Source of the DNA: Flagellimonas olearia | Lineage (GTDB): Bacteria > Bacteroidota > Bacteroidia > Flavobacteriales > Flavobacteriaceae | Reading direction: 5' to 3' | Assembly (NCBI RefSeq): GCF_009184425.1 | Contig: NZ_WELG01000002.1 | Span: 248,001 to 312,000 of the forward strand | Length of the DNA stretch: 64,000 bases | In this document: piece after piece, positions 1-8,610 of the stretch | Layout of the letters: each line of letters begins with the position of its first letter | Position numbering within the stretch: the stretch's first letter is position 1 | Notes under the pieces: model-generated | What the model saw: the letters and a program-made list of their open reading frames with translations, nothing else | Databases searched by the model: none | Told to the model about the DNA's origin: nothing | Position numbers and translations under genes: made by a program

Positions 1-63
1 TGTGGAAATAGATACTTCGAGTTCTCTTGCTATATCTTTTAGGGTAATTTTTGCTTTCAACAA
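1..63 (-). CDS. LacI-family transcriptional regulator, N-terminal fragment (runs off left edge)
   Basis: Reading the complement from position 63 gives (M)LKAKITLKDIARELEVSIS followed by T, the first helices of a LacI-type helix-turn-helix domain (usual form TLKDIAxxLGVSxSTVSRAL). Only about 21 codons are inside the window. An in-frame TGA lies at 66-64, so translation must begin at one of the two adjacent TTG codons (63-61 or 60-58), an uncommon start. It is transcribed away from the susC gene and, by family behaviour, probably controls the divergent susC/susD pair through the palindrome at 316-331. Sugar-responsive LacI regulators beside Sus-type loci are known in flavobacteria; the ligand cannot be guessed here. 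Frame and motif are seen directly; the regulatory target is inferred. Confidence 0.8.
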   Translation of the reverse strand, partial: MLKAKITLKDIARELEVSIST

Positions 64-426
64 TCAGGGATTTGATTTAATAATAAATTGGAAATTACTC
101 ATTATAGAAAAGGGGGCTGACCAAAATATGTTTTTTAACACAATACTTTTGAACTCTCTTAAAAATTCTTATAGAAATGTTAAAGCATTGTAAAAATAAA
201 AAATACTATATTAGCGACATATTACAGAATTCTTATTTTTCTTATCTTATTTTGTAATATACATAAACCAACCCATTAAGTTTTGTCAACCTTATACATA
301 TCCAAAGTTATTAACACGAAACCGTTTTCGTTTGATATTGCGGATATGCTTAGATTTTAATTAACATATTTTTTATATATGTTTAACACTTGAATTAAAA
401 TTAACTAAACTTAAAATTAATTATTT
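64..426. other. Divergent intergenic region between lacI-type gene and susC
   Basis: This 363-base AT-rich stretch holds no convincing gene. A 63-codon plus-strand frame beginning at position 2 has no recognisable features and overlaps the LacI start on the other strand. The region contains the LacI-type palindrome at 316-331. A possible Bacteroidota -7 box (TAGATTTT, 351-358) sits just downstream of it, but no well-spaced TTTG partner is evident, so the promoter itself is uncertain. Confidence 0.6.
316..331. promoter_or_regulatory. LacI-family operator candidate
   Basis: The 16-mer ACGAAACCGTTTTCGT has perfect 6-base arms (ACGAAA/TTTCGT) around a CG-containing centre, the usual shape of a LacI/GalR-family operator. 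It lies between the divergent LacI-type gene and susC, about 95 bases before the susC start. The palindrome is seen directly; binding by the neighbouring regulator is inferred. Confidence 0.5.
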
Positions 427-3400
427 ATGAAGATTACGCTACTAAAAAGCTTTTTGATGCTTGGGGCATTTTTATGCTTTGGCTTGGCAAAAGCTCAGAC
501 AGTGTCAGGTACTGTTTCGGATGCAACTGGACCGTTGCCCGGGGCAAGCGTACTTGTAAAAGGTACTACCAATGGTACCCAGACCGATTTTGATGGTAAT
601 TATACTTTGGATGGCATTGAGGATTCCTCTGTTTTGGTATTCAGCTACATAGGTTATAAGACCGTTGAGGTTGGTGTCAATGGGCGATCTACGGTAAATG
701 TAACTTTGGAAGAGGATGCACAAGCCTTGGATGAAGTAGTTATCATCGGTTATGGACAAACCACGATCAAGGATGCAACCGGAGCGGTTGCCGCTGTTAC
801 CTCGGAGGATTTCAATGGAGGTATCATCTCATCTCCCGAACAATTGATCCAAGGTAAAACGGCTGGTGTTCAGATTACCCAAGCCAGTGGTGAACCGGGA
901 GCTGGAATCGCACTCCGTATCAGGGGTACAACATCGGTCCGTTCCAATAACAACCCTCTTTTTGTTGTGGATGGTATTCCTCTTACCAGTGACACGGCAC
1001 CCGAATCCGGGAACATCGGTTTTGGTACCAGTGGCTCAAAAAACCCATTGGCTTTCTTGAACCCATCCGACATTGAGAGCATGAGTATCCTTAAAGATGC
1101 TTCTGCTACCGCAATTTATGGATCTAGGGGTGCCAACGGTGTCGTTATCATAACCACAAAGAGTGGTAAGGGTAGCCAAGGTGGCGTATTCGAATTCAAT
1201 TCCACTTTAAGTATTTCAAACCCGGCCAATGATTTGCCTCTTTTAGGCAGAGAAGCTTTTCTTGATGCCGTGGAACAGTTTGGCGGGGATAGAGTAGCCC
1301 AAGATGCAGGTGCAAACACCAATTGGCAAGATGTTGTTACACGAAGGGCCGTTTCGCAAAATCAAAATATCACTTACTCAAACAATTACGGAAAAGGTAA
1401 TATACGGGCCACTTTTGGTTACGGAAAACAATTTGGTATTGTACAAAACTCTTCCATGGAGCGAATTACAGGAAGAGTCAATTGGGGACATCGGTTCTTG
1501 GATGACAAATTAAGACTCAACTTACAGGGAACCATGTCCCGAGTAAACGATGAATCCCCAGCACTCAGTGGTAGTGCCGGATTTAGAGGAGACCTTTTGG
1601 GTGCCGCCTATTCCGCAAACCCTACCTGGCCAAACAGTGCTTCCTATAACTCAGGCGGACAATTGAACCCACGGGTACTTACAGATTATATACAATCTTT
1701 GAGCAATACCAATAGGGCATTGATCAATTTCTCAGCCGAATATGATTTCACACCTGAACTTACTGGTAAAATCAATTTAGGATACGATAAGTCAGAGGCT
1801 ACTAGAAATGCTGTCGCTTCTTCCTTGGGACGAAACCTTGATAGGGGGACCTTCGGAAATGGACGTGGTGCCATCAACAATTTGGATATAGAGAATAGAT
1901 TGATCGAGGCCACCCTGAACTATAAAAAGGAATTTGAAAACTCAAACCTTGATGCGATAGTAGGTTTCTCCTTCCAAGACTTTGCCAATTCCGGTAGAAA
2001 TGCAAGAGGTTTCGGATTTGCTACCACCGATTTAAATGAAATGTCGGACCACCTTAATAAAACGGTCAACGTTATCGAACAAAATATAGATGGTAGATAC
2101 CAACAATACGGATATGCTCCCAACACCAATGGGGTATTTGTCAATAGATTGGTTCCCGATATCGTCACCGACAACCTTGGAACGATTACCGGAACAAGGG
2201 TGAATTCCTTGTTTGTGGATACTTTTGACACTACAGACGAGCTTCAATCCTTCTTTGCAAGGGTCAATTACACCATCGCAGACAAGTATTTGTTCACAGC
2301 AACGGTCAGGGCGGACGGTTCTTCAAGATTTGGTGGAAACAACCAGTATGGGTACTTCCCTTCTGCCGCCTTTGCCTGGAAATTGAACGAAGAAGATTTC
2401 ATTGGTGATTCCGTGTCAACCCTTAAACTTAGGTTGAGTTTTGGTATCACAGGAAACCAGGATGGTTTGGGCCATGCCAACTATATCTTTAGATCACGAT
2501 ACGCTGTTCCAGATCAGGTAATTTCAGATGGTGGTGACATCAACATTCCTGGAACGGAAACCGTGGCCTTCCCCAATGATGATTTGAAATGGGAAGAAAC
2601 CGTCCAATATGGTGTTGGTCTTGATTTCGGTTTTGGAAATGACAGGTTGAATGGTTCGGTTGACTTTTACCGAAAAGACACTCAAGATGTGCTTTTACGT
2701 GTAAATTCTGCACAACCCGCCCCTCAACAGTTCTTTTTTGGAAACTTTGACTCTTCCATCATAAACCAAGGGGTGGAATTCTCCATAAACTATGATTTGG
2801 TACAGAGTGCCGATTTCAATTGGAGTGCCGGTCTTAACGTCGCCTATAACGACAACCAGATCAAAAAACTTAGAAACCCACTCGGAGGACAGGTAATCAT
2901 CCCATCCGGGCAGATTCGTGGACAAGGGCTATCCAACGCTTTTTCACAGCGCTTGGAAGAAGGACAACCTTTGTTCGCATTCTTCTTGAGACAGTTTGAA
3001 GGATACGATGGCGATGGACAGCCCATCTTCACAGGAGGTATCGATAACCAAGTTTACGTTGGCGAAACTGCACTGCCAGATATCACTGGAGGTTTTTCCA
3101 CAAATCTTAGCTACAAAAACTGGGATTTATCAGCTTATTTGAGTGGTCAGTTTGGAGCAGCGGTGTACAACAACACTGCCAACGCATTCTTCACCGCAGG
3201 GGCCATTCAAAATGCCCGTAACGTGACTCCAGATGTACCTGCCAGCGATGAATCTGGTTTGGCCGAAGCATCCGTGTCCACCAGGTTTTTGGAAAGTGCG
3301 GATTTTGTTCGCCTCCAAAACCTGACCCTTGGATACAATGTTCCGCTGAGCGGTGATAACGTCCTGAAAAGTTTGAGGTTATCCGTTACAGGACAAAACC

Positions 3401-3567
3401 TATTCTTGATTACCGATTACAGCGGTCTAGATCCCGAGGTAAGTGTTACCCCAGGTAACTCCAACGGTTCCACGGACCTATTGAACGGTATTCCAATTGC
3501 AGGTATCGATTACACGGCGTTCCCTAGGCCAAGAACTTTCACCATTGGACTAAATGCTACCTTTTAA
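427..3567 (+). CDS. SusC/RagA-family TonB-dependent outer-membrane receptor
   Basis: This 1,046-residue protein has a signal peptide (about 1-23, ending in KAQ), a carboxypeptidase-D-like regulatory beta-sandwich (about 25-100, with the conserved KGTTNGTQTDFDGNY stretch), a TonB-box-like segment (DEVVIIGYGQ, about 103-112), a plug domain (LFVVDGIP, SIEI-like DIESMSILKDASATAIYGSRGANGV region) and a long beta barrel ending in aromatic Phe. This is the standard SusC layout and length. Such proteins import oligosaccharides, peptides or other large substrates across the outer membrane using ExbBD/TonB energy, capped by a SusD lipoprotein. The susD gene follows after 18 bases, so the two are co-transcribed. 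No degradative enzyme accompanies them, so the substrate is unknown. The start is the first ATG of the signal peptide. Confidence 0.97.
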   Translation: MKITLLKSFLMLGAFLCFGLAKAQTVSGTVSDATGPLPGASVLVKGTTNGTQTDFDGNYTLDGIEDSSVLVFSYIGYKTVEVGVNGRSTVNVTLEEDAQALDEVVIIGYGQTTIKDATGAVAAVTSEDFNGGIISSPEQLIQGKTAGVQITQASGEPGAGIALRIRGTTSVRSNNNPLFVVDGIPLTSDTAPESGNIGFGTSGSKNPLAFLNPSDIESMSILKDASATAIYGSRGANGVVIITTKSGKGSQGGVFEFNSTLSISNPANDLPLLGREAFLDAVEQFGGDRVAQDAGANTNWQDVVTRRAVSQNQNITYSNNYGKGNIRATFGYGKQFGIVQNSSMERITGRVNWGHRFLDDKLRLNLQGTMSRVNDESPALSGSAGFRGDLLGAAYSANPTWPNSASYNSGGQLNPRVLTDYIQSLSNTNRALINFSAEYDFTPELTGKINLGYDKSEATRNAVASSLGRNLDRGTFGNGRGAINNLDIENRLIEATLNYKKEFENSNLDAIVGFSFQDFANSGRNARGFGFATTDLNEMSDHLNKTVNVIEQNIDGRYQQYGYAPNTNGVFVNRLVPDIVTDNLGTITGTRVNSLFVDTFDTTDELQSFFARVNYTIADKYLFTATVRADGSSRFGGNNQYGYFPSAAFAWKLNEEDFIGDSVSTLKLRLSFGITGNQDGLGHANYIFRSRYAVPDQVISDGGDINIPGTETVAFPNDDLKWEETVQYGVGLDFGFGNDRLNGSVDFYRKDTQDVLLRVNSAQPAPQQFFFGNFDSSIINQGVEFSINYDLVQSADFNWSAGLNVAYNDNQIKKLRNPLGGQVIIPSGQIRGQGLSNAFSQRLEEGQPLFAFFLRQFEGYDGDGQPIFTGGIDNQVYVGETALPDITGGFSTNLSYKNWDLSAYLSGQFGAAVYNNTANAFFTAGAIQNARNVTPDVPASDESGLAEASVSTRFLESADFVRLQNLTLGYNVPLSGDNVLKSLRLSVTGQNLFLITDYSGLDPEVSVTPGNSNGSTDLLNGIPIAGIDYTAFPRPRTFTIGLNATF

Positions 3568-3585
3568 TAAAAAATTGAAAAGATC

Positions 3586-5127
3586 ATGAAAAGAAGAATA
3601 ATCAAGATTAATCTATCGATTCTTGTTTCGACTGTCCTTGTGCTTGCATGTACAAATTTGGAAGTTGAACCTACGGATTCCGTTTTTAACGAGGCGGACA
3701 CAGGAGGGTTTGGTGGCGTTAACGCACAGAGTAACCTCAACAACCTGTATAACGATGTTTACGGACAATTGGGAGATCAGGCGAATTTCTTTGCTCTCAA
3801 CGAAGTGTCCACAGATGAGATGTTGGTACCGACCCGTGGTACGGACTGGGGCGACAATGGAATTTGGCGTACCCTGCATACCCATACTTGGGATCCACAG
3901 CACCTCTACATTCTAAACGTTTGGAACAACCTGAACCAGAATGTGTACAGGGCTTCGGAAATTATTGACAGTAGAAGCTCCCCTTCGGCACAGCAAAAAG
4001 CCGAAGCGCAGTTCTTAAGAGCTTTCAGTATGTTCTTTGTGTTGGATCTATACGGTCAGGTGCCATTCAGGGGACTGGACGACGGACCAAACATCAATCC
4101 TGCAGTAATGACCAAACAAGAAGCTTACGACTTCATTGTTTCCGATTTAACGGAAGCCATCCCTAACCTACCTCCCATAGCAGCTGGAGCAGAAGGTTTG
4201 AGCAAGGCCTCCCAAGCGGCTGGTCGATTCTTATTGGCCAAGGTCATGATGAACGGGGAACGCTATACCGGCACTGCCGCAGATTACGATGCCGTAATTG
4301 ATTTGATCGATGCCATCGCTGCCGAGGGATATGCCCTAGAGGATGGTTACTTCGAAATGTTTACAGAAGAGGCCGATACCGAAACCATTTGGTGGGCCAG
4401 CACCTCCGTGGGAAACAGGATTTGGAATGGAATGCACTACCATATCGTGGCACCGGACAATACCGGTGGTGGATGGAACGGGTTCAGTACCCTTGCCGAA
4501 TTCTACGACCTATTTGAAGGAGACCCCAATAGCAACTATGTTGGCGATGGACAAGAGGAAAGAAGAGGCTGGGTTCCCGATGCCAGCAATGCCGATGATG
4601 TAAACCTCGGTATTGGATACGGGTTCTTAATTGGCCAAATGTATGATGCAAATGGTGTTGCCCTGAAAGACCGTCCAGGAAATCCATTGGCCTTCACCAA
4701 GGAAATCCCCGGATTGGCCGGTAACAATGAGCGTACAGGTATCCGTACCATTAAGTATCACCCTGCAGGTGGACGTTCTTTCAACAGTCACGAGATTGTC
4801 TTCAGATATGCCGATGCCCATCTTTTGAAAGCAGAAGCCATCTTGAGAGGCGGTGGAGATCCCACTGCATTGGTCAATGAACTCAGAACAATCAGACAAG
4901 CAACACCACTTGGTTCTGTTACCGCTCAAGATTTGATCGATGAAAGAGGAAGGGAACTTTATAAGGAGTTTTGGAGAAGAAACGATTTGGTTCGTTTTGG
5001 ACAGTATACCAAAGATTGGGAATTTAAGGATGCAGGTTCTGTAGGTGATGACACCAAGAACTATTTCCCAATTCCAACCAACGCTTTGTTGTCCAATCCA
5101 AATTTGGTGCAAAACCCAGGTTACTAA
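3586..5127 (+). CDS. SusD/RagB-family nutrient-binding lipoprotein
   Basis: This 513-residue protein begins with a lipoprotein signal (lipobox LVLAC, Cys22). The body matches the SusD/RagB tetratricopeptide-rich fold: an early EAQFLRAF helix (TPR), a middle variable ligand-binding part and the C-terminal RYADAHLLKAEAI and ERGRELYKEFWRRNDLVRFGQY signatures. It should sit on the cell surface as the lid of the upstream SusC barrel and give substrate specificity. It lies 18 bases after susC and is followed by a strong terminator, so susC-susD forms its own transcription unit. The ligand is not predictable: no carbohydrate-active enzyme is encoded nearby. Confidence 0.96.
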   Translation: MKRRIIKINLSILVSTVLVLACTNLEVEPTDSVFNEADTGGFGGVNAQSNLNNLYNDVYGQLGDQANFFALNEVSTDEMLVPTRGTDWGDNGIWRTLHTHTWDPQHLYILNVWNNLNQNVYRASEIIDSRSSPSAQQKAEAQFLRAFSMFFVLDLYGQVPFRGLDDGPNINPAVMTKQEAYDFIVSDLTEAIPNLPPIAAGAEGLSKASQAAGRFLLAKVMMNGERYTGTAADYDAVIDLIDAIAAEGYALEDGYFEMFTEEADTETIWWASTSVGNRIWNGMHYHIVAPDNTGGGWNGFSTLAEFYDLFEGDPNSNYVGDGQEERRGWVPDASNADDVNLGIGYGFLIGQMYDANGVALKDRPGNPLAFTKEIPGLAGNNERTGIRTIKYHPAGGRSFNSHEIVFRYADAHLLKAEAILRGGGDPTALVNELRTIRQATPLGSVTAQDLIDERGRELYKEFWRRNDLVRFGQYTKDWEFKDAGSVGDDTKNYFPIPTNALLSNPNLVQNPGY

Positions 5128-5161
5128 GCTCAGCGATTCAAAGTTTGAGTTGTTTATATAT

Positions 5162-5190
5162 AAAGAGGCCGCCAATTGGCGGCCTCTTTT
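5162..5190 (+). terminator. Rho-independent terminator after susD
   Basis: A perfect GC-rich hairpin (AAAGAGGCCGCC / GGCGGCCTCTTT, loop AATT) is followed by T residues. It lies 34 bases after the susD stop and separates susC/susD from the downstream VCBS lipoprotein genes, which implies attenuated read-through or a separate promoter. Confidence 0.88.
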
Positions 5191-5301
5191 CCTATTAGGC
5201 CAACCCTCACATTATACAATTATTTACCAAATATTAGGCAATTGTTAACCCTTTCCCTCTTCCAATTTCCTACGGAAATGGTTACCTTACTGTCTACCTC
5301 C

Positions 5302-8300
5302 ATGAACCGAATCATAAAAACATACAGGCTGGTTTTGCTAGGACTTTTGTTGGTCATTGGCTGTACAACGTCTGACCCCAATTCCCTTTTTGTCCAAAAA
5401 AAATCATCCCAAACAGGCATTACATTTTCCAATACGCTCCACCAGATTCCGGAACTCAATATCCTTAACTACCTCTATTTCTACAATGGCGCAGGGGTAG
5501 CTGCCGGAGATTTTAATGGGGATGGATTGGTGGACCTGTATTTTACTTCCAATCAAGGTGCAGATAAACTGTATCTCAATAAAGGAAATTTCAAGTTTCA
5601 GGACATTACCGAAGCTGCGCAAATCAAAAATGATACAGGTTGGACCACGGGCGTTACCCATGTGGACATCAACAATGATGGCCTATTGGATATTTATATC
5701 TGTAAAGTTGGGGACCATGGTCCAATTCGGGGCGAAAATCTACTCTACATCAATCAAGGGGCAAATGCGGATGGGATACCCTCCTTTAAGGAAGCCGCCG
5801 CCGATTACGGTTTGAATTTTATTGGATACTCCACCCAAGCTGCTTTTTTTGACTATGACCTCGATGGAGATCTGGACATGTACCTGCTGAACCATTCCGT
5901 GAACCCCAATCGCTCATATGGAAAAGGTACCAAACGAAAACTCGTGGATTCCAAGTCTGGCGATATTCTTTTTCGGAATGACGAAGGTTCTTTTGTAAAT
6001 GTCTCCAAAGAAGCAGGGATATTTCAAGGAAGCATTGGCTATGGACTTGGGTTGGCCATAAGCGACATCAACAATGATGGATACCCGGACATCTACGTGG
6101 GCAATGATTTTTTTGAGAACGACTACCTCTACATCAATCAAAAAGATGGGACTTTCCAAGAAGTCATATCACAAGACCCCAACAAAATGGGGCATACCAC
6201 CCACTTCTCCATGGGCAACGACATCGCCGACGTGAACAACGATGGTTTGGCCGACATTCTCTCTTTGGATATGCTTCCCGAAAATCTGGAAACTTTTAAA
6301 ACTTCCGGTGCGGAATACCCTTACCCGGTATACCAGCAATATTTGAAAAATGGATTTGCGCCGCAATTTATGCAAAATGCACTCCACCTAAATTTGGATG
6401 GGGAGCGCTTTGGGGAAATCGCCAATCTAAGTGGTATCGAAGCCACCGAATGGTCTTGGGGCGCTCTATTTGCCGATTTTGACAATGATGGTTTCAAGGA
6501 CCTGTTCATTTCCAATGGAATTGTGGGGGTTACCAATGATATGGACTATATCAACTATATCTCCAACGAGGAAATTCAAAAAAATATTACTTCGGGATTA
6601 TCGGATGAGGACATGGATCTCATTGATCGCTTGCCCAAAAAGAAAGTGCCCAACTACTTCTATAAAAATAGGGATGGGGTCACCTTCAGCAATGTCACCG
6701 ATGACTGGAGCATTAAAAAAGATTCGTACAGTAACGGGTGTGCCTATGCCGATCTGGACAACGATGGGGATTTGGATCTAGTGGTCAATAACGTCAATGA
6801 GGAGGCCTTTATCCTTGAAAATACGCTCACCAATGGAAATTCCATCAAGATTACATTTAAAGGTTCCCCACAAAACAAATTTGGGATAGGTGCAAAGGCC
6901 ATCGTGTTTCATAAAAACAATAGAGCCGTTCAAGAGAACATCGCCACACGCAGCTTCCTCTCCGCAAAGGACAACAGTCTTAATTTCGGGGTAGGTAACG
7001 ATAGTATCATTGACTCCATCCAAATCGTGTGGCCCGGTGGTACACATCAAACCTTACGCAATATTGAGCCCAATCAAACCTTGAAGGTGTCCATAAATAA
7101 TGCCTCTGGCAACTATTATGAGGAGAAGTCCAACCGGCCTGACACTCCTGTTTTAAGTGCCACCCAACCTTTGGACTTTGTACATAAAGAACAGCCCTCC
7201 TTGGACTTTGACCGGAACCCATTGGTTCCTTTTTCCTATGCCAATGAAGGGCCTTCCGTATCGGTGGCCGACGTTAATGATGATGGATTGGAAGACCTTT
7301 TCATCAGCGGGGCCAAAACACAGGCTTCCGTACTCTACCTCCAAAACAGGGATGGTACTTTCACTTCACATCAACCCGGACTTTTTGAAATGGATGCCAT
7401 CAACGAAGATATTGACCATGTCTTTTTTGATGCCGATGGTGATAGCGACCTTGATCTATTGGTGGTGAGCGGCGGCAATGAATTTACAAGTGGTAGACCC
7501 CTGCAACCCCGATTGTATCGGAATGATAAAGGAACATTTATCAAAGATGATGGGCAGTTTACCCAAATACAGACCAATGCCTCAAAAGTGGACGCCGTGG
7601 ATTTTGACCAAGACGGGGACCTGGATCTTTGCATTGCATCAAACACCCTGCCCACGCAATTTGGTGAAACATCAAAACAATATCTTTTTCAAAATGATGG
7701 CCAGGGAACGTTCACCGAAATCACATCTTCCTTTGCCCCTGATTTTGGATCGGTGGGCAACGTAAAGGATTTTGTTTGGGCAGACCTTGATGGAAACAGC
7801 TTTCCCGATTTAATTGTTGCAGGGCATTGGACCCCCATCACCCTCTTCTTTAATGACGGAAAACAACTCACCAAACAACAAAACAACGGACTGGAATACA
7901 CCCATGGTTGGTGGAATTGCATTGCACTGGCAGACTTGGACAAGGATGGGGATTTGGATATTCTGGCCGGCAACTGGGGCCTCAATACCAAGTTCAGGGC
8001 CTCAAAGGAAAAACCCATTACGCTCTATATCCGTGATTTTGACGGGAACGGCTCCATAGAAACCGTAGCTACCTATTTTCATGGGGATAAGGAAACCGTT
8101 TTTTCCTCAAAGGACGAACTGGCCAAGCAAATGCCCTTCCTGAACAAGAAGTTTCTCTTTTACGAAGATTTTGCCAAGGCATCCCTGGAATCACTTTTTG
8201 GAAAAGAAAGTTTGGATGCCGCCACACAACGAAAGGTGTATCTACTGAATACCTCCTACTTTCAAAATGAGGGAAACGGTCATTTTTCGATTAAGGAATT

Positions 8301-8610
8301 GCCTCTTTTGGCACAATCCTCAACGGTTAATGATATTTATATTGAAAAGATTGATAAAGAAACGATTAATGAAATATTAATGGTCGGGAATAATTTTGAG
8401 ATAAGCACCCAACTTGGTAGATTAGATGCTTCGCATGGGCTTTTGTTACAAAATGATGCACAAGGGAATATAACTTGGAAGCAAAACTTGAACGTTTCCG
8501 GACCAGCCCGGAAAATTGAGAAAATTACACGAAATGGGAACGAGGAATTCATCATCACTCTAAACAACGATTCTCCCATTTTCTTAATCAAAAAACAGAA
8601 CACGGAATGA
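5302..8610 (+). CDS. VCBS/FG-GAP repeat lipoprotein with ASPIC/UnbV domain (paralog 1)
   Basis: From the ATG at 5302 the protein has 1,102 residues and a lipoprotein signal (LLLVIGC, Cys21); upstream in-frame ATGs at 5278 and 5176 would push the signal inward and are less likely (5176 even lies in the terminator). It carries many calcium-binding FG-GAP/VCBS motifs of the form DxNxDGxxDxY (for example GDFNGDGLVDLY and DINNDGYPDIYVGNDF), building a beta-propeller-like surface. An ASPIC/UnbV domain lies near 510-600, followed by a second set of repeats. Such CRTAC1-like lipoproteins accompany SusC/SusD in many Bacteroidota, but their biochemical role is not established. It overlaps the next paralog by 4 bases (ATGA), so translation is probably coupled. 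Confidence 0.92.
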   Translation: MNRIIKTYRLVLLGLLLVIGCTTSDPNSLFVQKKSSQTGITFSNTLHQIPELNILNYLYFYNGAGVAAGDFNGDGLVDLYFTSNQGADKLYLNKGNFKFQDITEAAQIKNDTGWTTGVTHVDINNDGLLDIYICKVGDHGPIRGENLLYINQGANADGIPSFKEAAADYGLNFIGYSTQAAFFDYDLDGDLDMYLLNHSVNPNRSYGKGTKRKLVDSKSGDILFRNDEGSFVNVSKEAGIFQGSIGYGLGLAISDINNDGYPDIYVGNDFFENDYLYINQKDGTFQEVISQDPNKMGHTTHFSMGNDIADVNNDGLADILSLDMLPENLETFKTSGAEYPYPVYQQYLKNGFAPQFMQNALHLNLDGERFGEIANLSGIEATEWSWGALFADFDNDGFKDLFISNGIVGVTNDMDYINYISNEEIQKNITSGLSDEDMDLIDRLPKKKVPNYFYKNRDGVTFSNVTDDWSIKKDSYSNGCAYADLDNDGDLDLVVNNVNEEAFILENTLTNGNSIKITFKGSPQNKFGIGAKAIVFHKNNRAVQENIATRSFLSAKDNSLNFGVGNDSIIDSIQIVWPGGTHQTLRNIEPNQTLKVSINNASGNYYEEKSNRPDTPVLSATQPLDFVHKEQPSLDFDRNPLVPFSYANEGPSVSVADVNDDGLEDLFISGAKTQASVLYLQNRDGTFTSHQPGLFEMDAINEDIDHVFFDADGDSDLDLLVVSGGNEFTSGRPLQPRLYRNDKGTFIKDDGQFTQIQTNASKVDAVDFDQDGDLDLCIASNTLPTQFGETSKQYLFQNDGQGTFTEITSSFAPDFGSVGNVKDFVWADLDGNSFPDLIVAGHWTPITLFFNDGKQLTKQQNNGLEYTHGWWNCIALADLDKDGDLDILAGNWGLNTKFRASKEKPITLYIRDFDGNGSIETVATYFHGDKETVFSSKDELAKQMPFLNKKFLFYEDFAKASLESLFGKESLDAATQRKVYLLNTSYFQNEGNGHFSIKELPLLAQSSTVNDIYIEKIDKETINEILMVGNNFEISTQLGRLDASHGLLLQNDAQGNITWKQNLNVSGPARKIEKITRNGNEEFIITLNNDSPIFLIKKQNTE

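Noticed and set aside
2-193. 63-codon plus-strand open frame at the left edge
   Set aside because: It has no known features and overlaps the LacI helix-turn-helix on the other strand, which is a clear match.
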